A stretch of DNA of 30,948 bases from Schoenoplectus triqueter (taxonomy: Eukaryota; Streptophyta; Magnoliopsida; Poales; Cyperaceae). Both the position numbers and the translations under genes were made by a program. The stretch's first letter is position 1, and the number at the start of each line of letters is the position of its first letter. This document shows, one piece after another, positions 1 through 11,300 of this stretch. Where the stretch lies: the NCBI GenBank assembly GCA_964058805.1, contig CAXKVV010001947.1, forward strand, positions 1 to 30,948. The letters run 5' to 3'. The notes under the pieces are model-generated. The model did no database searches and was not told the DNA's origin. It saw nothing but the letters and a program-made list of their open reading frames with translations.

Positions 1-151
1 CAACTCTTAGGATGATGCTTATCTGCTAGTAGACCTCGTTGAATCCATTTATGAAGTGTTGCGGCTTTCTTTGAAATTCCCAATCAATACACTGACATGA
101 GAAATAAGAGACGAGCCAACATGTTCCCCCTCCACTAAGAATCATTAATGT

Positions 152-425
152 GGTGTGTATGAATGGATAGGGATTAGTGCTATTCTCGGAATAGCAACAC
201 TAAACTCAATAGTATCATCATCCAAATATAATTTAGGTAATTAGAATAGTTGCCGAATAATTTTGTTCTGCTAAATCATCCAAATATTAGGTTAGCAAAT
301 TAGTGATACATTAAAGTTAATCATTAGTACTAATTAAAATAATAATTAGTAGCAAATAATAATATGAAATAATATTTCTTAATATTAAATAAAAAATAAT
401 AAAGAAATTAGTGATAATTAATAAT

Positions 426-460
<35 letters not shown>

Positions 461-660
461 TCAAAATAAAAACTATTAGTATTAAAAATAATTCGTTACT
501 TTAATTTTTCCTCCATTACTATTCTCAAGCTATCATCCAAACTATATTTTACTAATCCGAACATTAAAACGTTAGCTATCTTCTCATAATTTTCGGGATG
601 TTACTAATCCACAAAAGACGTTATTCTTATACTAATCATTGCACCATCCAAATACACCCG
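152..660. mobile_element. Possible TIR element (MITE-like)
   Basis: The left end (GGTGTGTATGAATGG at 152, then GATTAGTGCTATTC) is roughly the reverse complement of the right end (CCATCCAAATACACC at 645-659, preceded by CTAATCATTG). The word CATCCAAA recurs near 219, 279, 533 and 645, so several small elements may be nested. GGTGTRTTTGGATG-type ends are common in plant Harbinger-like and hAT-like MITEs. I could not find a clean target-site duplication, so the class is open. An (AAT)n microsatellite at about 428-458 lies inside. Confidence 0.4.
428..458. repeat. (AAT)n microsatellite
   Basis: About ten uninterrupted AAT units. Confidence 0.85.
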
Positions 661-1266
661 TTATGTATATTATGCAACGATTTAAAATGAGGATTTCAAA
701 TATGTGCGGATGGTCATAGCAGAATGAATAATGAATAAGAGTATAGAATATTAGAAAAGAAGAAAACGTCTAGTTATTTCAGTGTTTTTATAATAACACA
801 TTTGTGCAAGTTTGAATCTTAATAAATACATATTATTTTTTCTAAAATTTTAAGGCAATTTTTTTAAATTTTATATGATATATATCGTATATTAGATGAG
901 ATTTTTTAGCTTTTATATAATATATAATGTATACCGGACCGCACAGACCGCATATTGGACCCCATATTAAACCAAAATCGCATATTAACATCATATATAA
1001 TTCTAAGTACGGTCCGACATCATATACACACATGTGTGTCCGCATGAACCGTATTTTAAAACACAAATATTATGTATATCAGCTTGCACTTATTCGATTC
1101 ACCATGTCCATTTTCCTTCTCCCTTTCTGCTCACTCGTAGGGTCCTTACCCTGACAAAGGAGGAGAGAACTTCTCTCACATCCAATCCCCATTTTTTATT
1201 CATCTCAGATAATCGTATCGGATGAATTATGAGTTTATGACCTCATACGATCGTATCGGATGAGCG
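661..1266. other. AT-rich DNA, no gene seen
   Basis: Short open frames overlap on both strands without matching any family I know. A stretch near 928-1020 has repeated GGACCGC/GACCGCATAT words that look like dispersed-repeat remains. At 1215-1263 the word TCGTATCGGATGA appears twice, 36 bp apart. Confidence 0.5.
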
Positions 1267-1880
1267 AGAGTCGCTTCATCAACTAAGACCGCAAACGAGT
1301 CGAGTTCGAGCGAGGCAGGTTTAGTTCAAACTTGTCTCATGAAAATTTGAGCCGAGTCGAGTTCGTGAAATGCTTCAAGCTAAAATATTTAGCTCAAACT
1401 TGACTCGTTACTATTCGAGTTAGCTCATGAGCTGGCTCATGAGCCAATGTATGTATGTTGACTCAGTTTGACATTTATATTCAGTATATCTGTAAATTAT
1501 AAATTCGGTATATCTACAAAAATAGAATATGAGTTAGTACAAAATTGATATATCAATAAACTATATTTTCAATAAAATATTTGCTGCACTAATTTGAATG
1601 GATGAACCAATTAAAAAACTATCGAGTCAGATATATGGGTCGAGTCATGAGCGAGATGGTGAGATGATGAGAGATATATTATCGGATTATAATTTAACAG
1701 AAAAAATATATAAATTATTATTATTCGAGCTAAGTCGAGTCACGAGTCGAGCCAACCCCAACTCAAACTCGGGTCATTTAACTATCGAGCCAGATTAGTT
1801 CGAGCCAAATTAGCTCGAATCATATTAGCTCGAGCAAAATTAGATTGAGCCCGTATCGAATCTGAGCTGAACCACGAAAC
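1267..1880. repeat. CGAG-rich dispersed repeat
   Basis: The words GAGTCGAG, GAGCCGAG, TTCGAGC and TAGCTCGA/TAGCTCAT are repeated at both ends (about 1295-1440 and 1725-1870) around an AT-rich centre. Similar GAGCTCGAGC-rich sequences are dispersed through many plant genomes, often as hAT-like or unclassified elements. The right end reads ...GAGCTTTTTTGTATAGCCCTATA, which resembles a hAT-type terminus, but I did not find a matching left terminus. The 66-aa open frame at 1598 is a by-product of the repeat. Confidence 0.5.
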
Positions 1881-3699
1881 TGAGCTTTTTTGTATAGCCC
1901 TATAATCAACCCCTTACTTCCCCAAAACGACATTTATTAGAATGAAAAAAAAAAGGAAACTCCACTACAGTATTTTTTTATTGATTTGTTCAATCAGTGA
2001 TCAAAGATTCTGATTTAAAATTCATACTTAAACTTATCCAAAGCAATCCAAATTAACTTCTAAAATCTCTTTATATAAAAAAAATAAATCCAGAGAATAG
2101 TATCCTTACTTCCCAATTCCCGAAAGCCTGGCATGGATTACTTTGCGATGTTTCGCAAATGGCCGTTTTTCACGTATTAAGATACCATTTTCGAATTCGC
2201 ACAATCTAATCTTTCTAAAAAATATATATATTTTGATCTGCTTCTAACAAATTATCTACCAAAATTATTCATATTTGCTCCAGAGACGAATTAGTAACAA
2301 ATACAAACGGATATTGGATATTAACCGTTCTGTTTACAGCTCTAGGTTTACTTTACAAATGACACCTGGATGTTAAGTTTTTTTTTCCTTCTGCGATGGA
2401 TATTTGATATACACCATTACAAATCCCACCGCATGATAGAATTCATTCATCTTTGATGGATATTTGATTTAAAGCATGAACTCATACATCCCTCGACTCT
2501 TCCCTATTAAAGAAATATTTGTTTTTCTTATTAAATGGTGTGTTAATCTCCTCCAATTTTATTACCTCCTTTATTTTCCTTCAATCGTGTGAGATCTAAA
2601 ATTATTCTTTTTATCTGTATATGCGTTATTTTTATGTTTATATGCTTATTGTACTTAAATAATATATGGTTATCTAAAATTAAATTTTAAAAAATAATTA
2701 AATTTATTCTTGTAGATTGTGACTAAAATGAATTTTTTTAGTCTTAAACATTATATTTATATAATAATAGTTAATTTTAAATTAACTTCGCGCGATTAGT
2801 ACCCCACAACATTCACTTCTTCCGAAGGTAAAAAGATGGATGAATTGAAGCCTTAACAAATTTCTAACCTTTCTGCTTTAACAATTTCCAAAGTTAAATG
2901 GCAATTTATGATTTATTTCTGATAAAATAAAATCAAGGAAAATCACACAAGTAAAGCAGATAAAATAGAGAAAGAAAAATAAATAAAGAACAAAAGACGT
3001 GATAAAGTATTGCAATAATTTGATTTGTAGAATGATGGGTCTAAGGGTCTTTCTATATCACAAAATAAAGAATTATAATTACGAATCGCTGATTCTTTAC
3101 AAAAACCAATAGGTATAATCACTGGCCTTTAAAATCTCATCATAACTAAAAAAATGCTACACTAAAGCAAATTCACAGAATACACAGTTAATTTAATTAG
3201 ATTCCGATGCGATGATCAAGGCCAGAAGGAAATATTTTAAAGTTAGGATCGAGTTCAAATAATATGTCTATGATATTCTTTCGCTTTTAGAAAGAGTAAC
3301 ATCAGTTAGATTTGGGTGAACGAAAAATCCTTCGAAATCCCTTATTTGTAAGAAAATCAGAAATTAATTTACTGCAGCCTTCAAAATATATAATTAATAT
3401 AAATGCAACAACTATTTAATAATTGCGCACGGTATTGAATTTATATTATTACCTTTTTATATTTTTTTCTTTCATTTATGCCCTTCCATTTTAACAGACT
3501 TAATTTAAATTCTCAGCTTCTGGGAGTTAATTTCAGTCCCAATTATTAGATAAAAATTAATAGTGGATATCACTAATAGTAATTTCTGGCCTATATATGA
3601 TATTATAAGTCAATCTCCATTTTGTTTAAAATTTTATTATTTGGACTTAATTCTATCTAATATATTTTGCCAATAGTTAAGATTGTTCAAAATAAATAA
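1881..3699. other. AT-rich intergenic DNA, no gene seen
   Basis: No open frame of note and no family recognised. The word GATGGATATTTGAT occurs twice, near 2395 and 2455. Confidence 0.5.
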
Positions 3700-4500
3700 A
3701 AAATAGCCTATTGAAAACTCACCAAGCAGCCGTCTTGATGGCGATCAAGTCATGGCAGGTCTACAGGTGAACAATCATGATCAAGGAAGCAAGTTCTGGA
3801 CCAGTTCTCAGTTTGAAGAACCAGGCCCAAGTCATATTTACAATTAATTTACGAAACATCAGCTTTCTGGACAGATTCGTACTGGGCCAGTATTTTGGGC
3901 ATAACTCTCTCATAATAACTCGGATTTGGGTGATTCAAATTTCTGTGATCAGATGATGAAATGGATATCTTTTTTGTGTTTTGAGTTTCTCCAGATTCCA
4001 GAGTCTTCTTGGTCAAAACCTCGTGTCAAGTGAGCGTGGTTACTGAGGAGCCAGCCAGCATTTAGTTTCTTGGAACTTGTCTTTGAGTCTTTCTATGTTT
4101 TAATTATATTTTGGAATTAACAGTAGTAGTTAATGTTATTTTTATTGTGTTTTGATATTTGCAAAAATAGTTAAGGAGTTATTAATTAGTAGGAAGTTTC
4201 TAGAGTTGAGTTGTATGGCTATATAAAGCCTAATTTCTGAATGTAAACTCACTTGTTGAATTATTATGAAAAAATTTATTTTGAGTTGAGTTTATCTCCT
4301 CTTTTATCCTGCTGTGAGTTGAGAGTATCCTCCAGTTGTGATTTTATAGTTGAACGTGTGCGTGTCCTTGGACGATTCATAGCTCGAACGCTATCACATC
4401 TCATTTTAATTTCAAGAGATAGAGAAGGAAGATACGCATTTAGAGGTGTCGTTTTTGGAATGTAGAGACAATTTCACTACTTCAAATGTAATAAATCACT
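3700..4500 (+). mobile_element. Retroelement/LTR-like remnant
   Basis: Base composition is more balanced than the surroundings. The TATA box TATATAAAG (4220-4228) is followed by a transcript-leader-like stretch and pyrimidine-rich sequence (4285-4305), the layout of a plant LTR. The phrase near 3885-3930 (GGGCCAGTATTTTGGGCATAACTC) resembles wording I associate with plant LTR retroelements. Termini, duplication, primer-binding site and protein domains were not found, so this may be a truncated or solo LTR. The 70-aa frame at 4253 is not a recognised protein. Confidence 0.4.
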
Positions 4501-5067
4501 GAAATTAAAAGAGTTGTTGTTGTACAATAAAAGTTCAAAAAATACAATTTTGTGCCTTAATACCTATATATGAAGTCCAATTTTACTTGCAACATCAGCA
4601 TTCTCTTCCCCCCTTACGTCAACTGTTATTTGATCATCACTGGACATACCAAATAGACAAAAATCAGCATAAAAGCATTTATACTATAAGTACATAATTT
4701 TTCATACTTATTCATGGAAGCCTAAAATTATAGATATATATTAAACTCAACGCTCCACTTAAAATCCCACGAGAACAACATTTTAGGCATTACTAATGCA
4801 CAATAATTAACGAATATATATAGATCAATAATCAAAAACCAACAACCTAAGCTTCAGCATTCAAATTAATGAATTGACTAATAGTACGACTAGAGAGATT
4901 TCTTTGACTTTAGTCCAAGCAATCCATCATTCAATGCGGATTGGAACAGAGACAAAATTCTCAGTTGAAGTCCTGCTCTGTCCGCTTGCCACGCACCCCA
5001 ATTTCCCTACGGCCGTTTCATTTCACCATGAGGTGGACGGCACCCACCTTGCCCCAATTCCTCTCTC
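4501..5067 (+). promoter_or_regulatory. Upstream region of the ABCG gene
   Basis: Non-coding DNA between the LTR-like remnant and the TATA-like box. Its last 100 bp turn GC-richer (CCACGCACCCC, ACGGCACCCACC). No confident transcription-factor site was picked out. Confidence 0.4.
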
Positions 5068-5075
5068 CATAAATA
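5068..5075 (+). promoter_or_regulatory. TATA-like box of the ABCG gene
   Basis: CATAAATA is followed by a CT-rich stretch. Transcription would be expected to begin about 30 bp downstream, near 5100, giving a leader of about 110 nt rich in CT (TTTCTCTCTCTC) with no upstream ATG before 5213. Confidence 0.5.
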
Positions 5076-5212
5076 CCCCCTCCTATGCTCCCTCCTGCAT
5101 TCGCTCCATCTACTGATTCACTGCTTTGCTTGCTTGCAATCCATCATTTGTTTCTCTCTCTCAACATTCCCCAATTCTCTGCTTTGTTGTTCCTCCCACG
5201 CTTTCTGCAATA

Positions 5213-5335
5213 ATGCCTCCCAATGCAGAAGATAATGGCTCTACAAAACCTCGTATCTTTTCCAATCCATCCTCTATTTACACTTCCAAGATGGATTCTT
5301 TCATCTCTTCCTCTTGCCAATCTCTCACTCTTCAG
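5213..5335 (+). CDS. ABCG25: ABCG gene, coding exon 1
   Basis: Encodes residues 1-41, a Ser/Asn-rich cytosolic N-terminus ending SLTLQ. The donor is CAG|GTAACT, phase 0. It joins exon 2 to give [12 protein letters not shown], which matches the beta-strand opening of ABCG ATPase domains and supports the junction. Confidence 0.85.
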
Positions 5336-8300
5336 GTAACTTGTTTGTTGCTAAGCTTGTATTTTGGATGATATTTCATCATGACAAAATTTCAAATAAA
5401 GGAGCAAAATCAGGGAACATGAAAAAAAAATGAGGAGTTACACGTGACTCTTTTGTTATCTTTTATTTCCTTATCGAGATATAGTTAAAGTCTTGGTACT
5501 AGTCGGATAAATTATCAAACTTCATTAAGAAGCTACATACACAATGTAATTGTATTCAACTTCTTTTTCTTCTTTTTATATGAAGTTTTAACAAAAAGCT
5601 CTACAAATCCTTCAGTTCATAGATATAACTTATCAAGTGAAGTCGGATCACTCGACAACTGCTGACTCTGCCTCAAGATCCAGCTTGAAGCGCATCTTCA
5701 ACTCTGACAACTCATCCCCGCCTGCCCCACCGCAAGACCGCACAATCCTCTGTGGTGTTACTGGGGTGGCTTCCCCGGGCGAAATCCTAGCTGTCATGGG
5801 TCCATCAGGCTGTGGAAAATCCACCCTGCTATCCATATTGGCCGGTCGGACTAACTATTCCAGCGGCTCTCTCCTCCTAAATAACAACCCATTGAACAAA
5901 CAAGCCCTAAGAAAAACCGGGTTTGTCACTCAAGATGACATACTCTACCCACACTTAACTGTCCGTGAAACCCTTCAATTTTGTGCACTGCTCCGTCTCC
6001 CAGCAGCGGCTCCGAAGGCCGCAAAGTTAGCTGCTGCAGAAGCAGTCATGTCAGAATTAGGTCTATTAACATGTGCCAACACTATAATAGGAAACACATT
6101 CATACGAGGTGTGTCGGGTGGGGAAAGAAAACGCGTAAGCATCGCGCATGAGCTATTGATCAACCCGAGCTTGTTGATACTTGATGAGCCAACATCTGGT
6201 TTGGACTCAACCGCCGCTGCCCGACTAGTAGGCACCTTGACCGAGCTGGCCAGAAAAAACCGGACAGTGGTCATGTCAGTTCACCAACCGTCGAGCCGTG
6301 TCTATCAGATGTTCAACTCGGTGTTGCTTCTGGCCGATGGACAGGGGTTATATTTCGGGCCTGGTCGGGAAGCTATGGGATACTTCGGTTCAATTGGATT
6401 CATGCCATGGTTCAGCGTCAACCCGGCTGATTTCATGCTTGATCTCGCCAATGGTATGTGTTAATTTGATGCATTGCTATATGATATTATCCATTGGGTG
6501 TTCCGATAAATTATTTCGCAATTTGGCCCTCATGAACTTTTAATTTGCATAAAAAGCTAAACCACCCTTTAGTGTTTGTTTTATTTGAAAGTAATTTTAC
6601 ATGTCACTGACTACTTGGATCTATGAATCTAGCTATGCCTTTCCTGCTATGTATAGATCTTGATATATATGTTCCATGTCGCTACAGTGCTGCATGCATA
6701 TATTCTCTTAAACATGGCATCAAATTAAAGAGTGCAGTATTCTATAATGTATACATAACATCGTTGTTACTAAAAGAACGCGTCAACTTCAGAGAAATAA
6801 AACCATTTCTTTGTTTTTTCAAAAGTTAATTAGTCAACCTCTAGTATTATTTGCCAACATTCCGACCATGTGTAACAGATTATCCAATGATATCCATAAA
6901 TTAGAAGAGTTCTGGGGCAATTAATTGTCATATATATCCGTTGAAATATATTAAGCGACTTTTAGGGTGGAATTAGAATAAAAAATATCTGCAAAAAGAA
7001 GGCAATGATGTAGTTAAATATAATAGATATTTTGCCTTTGTTTAGAAGTTCAGTAATAGAATTATATTTCAGGGTTCGGCGCAGAATAACAGAGTTTCTT
7101 GCTAGACTTTGAATTGAAAGATAGGAAATTCTCTATCTTTACAATATAGGATAAGGTAGTGGGGTTATTGCATTTATGCTGTGACGTTCGATGGACTTGG
7201 CTCCACTAAAGAGAAAAAGAGAAATGTGCTTATATTCTCCAATTATTTGCATCTATGTGTATAAGCAGGAGCAAATGTAAGTGGAGAAATAAGGTCAATT
7301 TACCCTCATTTTTTATTTAAAAATCAATAATTTATACATAATTTTACTAATTTTTGATGAAAATTAATAAATTTATTCAATATTAACCCATAAATTTATA
7401 TTTTTTTACATTATTAATATCCATATATTAAAAAATTATAATTAAGTAACAATTATATGAGGACTCTAAATATTGACCATGCAAAAAATTTCGGCCTCCC
7501 CCCATGGATATAACCATAAGATATAGACATTGCCAAAGGAGTGTGTAACAGAGGGTTAATGTACGACTCAAGGAGTGGAGGAAATGAGTACATGCCGTTC
7601 CTCCTCTGTTTAGCCTTTATTGTCAGCACTTTCTATGTTGGAATATTTTTGTGGATCAATGGTCACGCAAAGCACCGAAAAAAAAACAAATAATAATAAT
7701 AATTTAAGTGGTGGGGCTTGCTAATTAGGTTATGGTTAGACCCAATTACCCAATACTTTTGAAGCTAACCTATCTGGTGCCAACAAATTAGAATCTTAAA
7801 ATGAAAACATTCCCGTACAATATTTTTCTTACTTTTAGTTTTTATTAAGATTGATTAACATCGGAATTTTGTCGTTTTTACACCAGATATACAGTAAGCA
7901 TATAATATATTTTTTTACTTATACCGCGTTTATTTGAAGGAATTTTCTTTTCTTATTTTCTTGTTGATGGAGAGGAAGGAGTAGAGCCAAATTCGTGAGT
8001 TTGACGTTTAATATTTTCCAATTGAATTACAGATTTAATAATCAAAATCTTGAATCCCCTAGTAATCTTGATATTGACAAAATTGACTTGATACATGACA
8101 TTGAAAAAGAGAACATAATTGATGTTGAAAACAAATTAAATAGAGTTTAGAGGGCTGGAATCTATTTTGAAAAAGCATGCGCTTTAATGTGAAATGACTC
8201 AAATGGTGCCGGGCTGGCATGTCCTGTCAATTTTGTTAAAGAGTGGATCCATTCACAATGGATTATTTTGATAACTTGAAAATAGATATTTAAATAAATA

Positions 8301-11300
8301 TAAAAAAAATCTTAAAAATAAAATTTTTTTATAGATGTGTTCTTCAATTTTTAGATTGATGGTCATTCAAATTTCATGCAAATTCATTATTATTTGATAG
8401 TTCATCAAAAACTGTTAAATTGGAACCGTTGCAAATTGCATGAAAAATTGATAATCTTTGATGGACTATCAAATGATAATGAAATTATATGAAATTTGAA
8501 TGACCATCAATCTAAAAGTATAAGAACATATCTATAAACTTTTTTTCATTTTTAAGATTTTTTTTGTATTTATTTAGAGGTTCATTGTCAAGATTATCAA
8601 AATAACCCATTGTCAACCGATCGCTTGTGTTTGTTAAATTCCACGTTTATTTTTATTTAGGCACAGTTTCTTGCACTTTTCTACTAGCAAGGAGTATTAT
8701 GCTTTCAGTACTAAAATACTCTCCACTTTCTCAATGTCCTTTTGCTAATCAATGTCTGAATTTCTTTTGTTTTGACTACTAATTCCTTGTGAAAATGATA
8801 TTAAGCACTTTATCAATGTCCTTCTTATTTGTTTATCTATCACCTTTAGTCCTTTACCACGTGTTATTGATTTCAAGTTTCTAACTACCATATACATTTT
8901 ACAAAAGAATAATAGAAAAAAAAAGGACAAAACAAAGATTTAACCAGCAATCCAGCATATGCTGTCCAATAGTAAATCATTTAATAGCACACTTATCCAG
9001 AGTACTATTTCAAAATATAGGGAGGGTTCAACTCGAAAAAAATATATAAGTTACCATCGTTGAGAGCAGAACTATTGTCTTCCAATGAAAGACGATACTA
9101 AGAACCGAAACGCGTGTCATGTGATTTTTTTCAATTTCCGTTAATGATGGCACGATATGACCCAGTTAGCAGCGAGGGGATTCAAAACATTTTTAAGCCT
9201 GAAAAGTAATTATGTAACATAATTAAAAAATAAATTTGTTATTTTATAATTTTCTCATCCAAACTAACAAATTCGGACACTATATAATCTATACTATTAT
9301 ATAAAGCATCTAAGAATTGGAGGGTCCATTTTTTGTCATGGTAAATTTTTATTATACCCGTTTTATCCCTCAATTAGACGAATAATATTTATTGTTGGTT
9401 GATCGAACGTATGTGATCGCGTCCATTGATCCTCTCTTTCTCTCCATTTCTTTCCCTTATATACTATTATTTTCATAATTTTTGTTTTTTTTATTTAGCA
9501 ACCTTGTGAATATTTGGTAAGAAATTAATGGTGATAATATATGTTAGAATAATTTACTTTTCTTGCCATAAAAATCATGAATCATTAACTCATATCGTGC
9601 AAAAATCTCATCCAAGATTAAATATTATCTTTATTATATATTTTCTCTATAATTTGGTGAATTTATAATTTAATATTAGATAAATGTGAATTTTTTTTAT
9701 CTTATAATATTTTAATGTTTAAATAAAAATTCTGCTGCAACGCGCGGGTATATAACTAGTATAATATAATATTTATAGTTCAGCATAAAAATTTTAAAAA
9801 TAATACATTCAAAAAATTCAAAAAATCAAATTCAGACACCGATTATGACTTGCCCATTGTAGATCCGCCGCTCATAGTTAGCACGTGTCTTTGCTCTGAA
9901 AAAAGTTTGCACCAAAGTTAAAGTGCAATCCTTAAAACAAATTCATTTTTTTTTAAAGAAACAAAAAGAAAAACAGTACCGGCCTGTTACAACCACATTC
10001 TTTTTGGTACAGGTGTCCCCCTTTTTCTGAGAGAATATTGTGTTCGTACCTCTAATTCTCTAGGTGAATGTGACTTGTCCTTTAAAATGACACATTAAAA
10101 CTATAGGAAGTTCACAGATCACATGGAGTGTAATGTTTGTGCATGCGTCTGTAAAGTGCTTTTGCAAATGTCTGGTGTTAGCAGAGTTTTGCAAAACAAA
10201 TGATCAATTTTTGTTATATATCTTGAATTACTTTTGATCCCAATTTTGCTGTTTTCACTCACTTCTGTATAATTTTGGATGTTTTCAGGATTTGCACAGG
10301 AAGATTACCAAGGAGCCAGCAACTCAAATGTCAAGGAGAAGTTAATTCTATCATACAAACTAATATTAGTCCCTCGAGCTAAGTCAAGTGTTAGTGCTGC
10401 TGCTCTTGCTGGTTCTGCCCAAACTGGTAAGTTCGTTGCTCACAATTTAACAAACTTAAAGCGCGTGATTGCACATTTTTTCTCTCTTTAAAAGCATTCA
10501 TTGGAATTCTCAAGTGAACATGAAAATTTCCCCATTTTTTGTAACCAGGGCAAACATATATGTATGTATTCTTTTTACCAGAAAGAAGAGAAGTTTTTAG
10601 ATGTCCTCTGTTTTGGTGTAGGTACATTGCAACATGCCCGAACCACGACCACAACAATAAGTTGGTTCTCACAGTTCAAAATCCTGCTCCAACGCAGCCT
10701 GAAGGAGCGCCGCCACGAAACATTCAATTCCCTTCGTGTTTTCCAAGTCATCTCTGCTGCAATCCTTCCTGGCCTAATGTGGTACCACTCAAGAATGTAC
10801 AATGTCCAAGATCGTCTTGGTCTTCTCTTTTTCATTTCCATTTTCTGGGGTGTGTTCGCCTCTTTCAATGCTGTCTTCACCTTCCCGACTGAGCGCGCTA
10901 TGCTGGTGAAAGAGCGCAAGTCCGGAATGTACTCTCTCTCATCATACTATTTTTCACGCATGGCTGGTGATTTACCCATGGAGTTGATCTTACCCACTGT
11001 GTTTCTGCTGGTATTGTATTGGATGTCGGGTCTCAGAACCGACCTGGTATCATTTGGGTTAACTCTATTGGTGCTTCTCGGGTATTGTCTGGTGTCACAA
11101 GGTCTCGGGTTATTTGTTGGTGCGGTGATAATGGATGCCAAGAAGGCATCGACTCTTGTCACTATCATAATGCTCGCGTTTCTACTAACTGGCGGGTTTT
11201 ATGTGACACACGTGCCAGGCTGGATGAATTGGGTCAAGTACATTTCCTTCACCTATTATTGCTTTAGGCTCCTAATTTTTGTGCAATACCGGGGTCATGA

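Larger units (their letters stand above)
6454..10288 (+). other. Intron 2 of the ABCG gene (3835 bp)
   Basis: GT-AG, phase 1. The acceptor is GATGTTTTCAG|GATTTG. It is far longer than introns 1 and 3, largely through inserted repeats: a dispersed-repeat fragment near 7285-7500, a foldback MITE at 8255-8613 and a Helitron at 9288-9759. The remainder is AT-rich with no gene. Confidence 0.85.

Noticed and set aside
4874..5116. 80-aa frame just upstream of the ABCG start
   Set aside because: It runs through the TATA-like box and promoter and ends before the leader; no motif.
10391..11168. Minus-strand frames opposite ABCG exon 4
   Set aside because: They are shadows of the conserved coding strand, with no domains.
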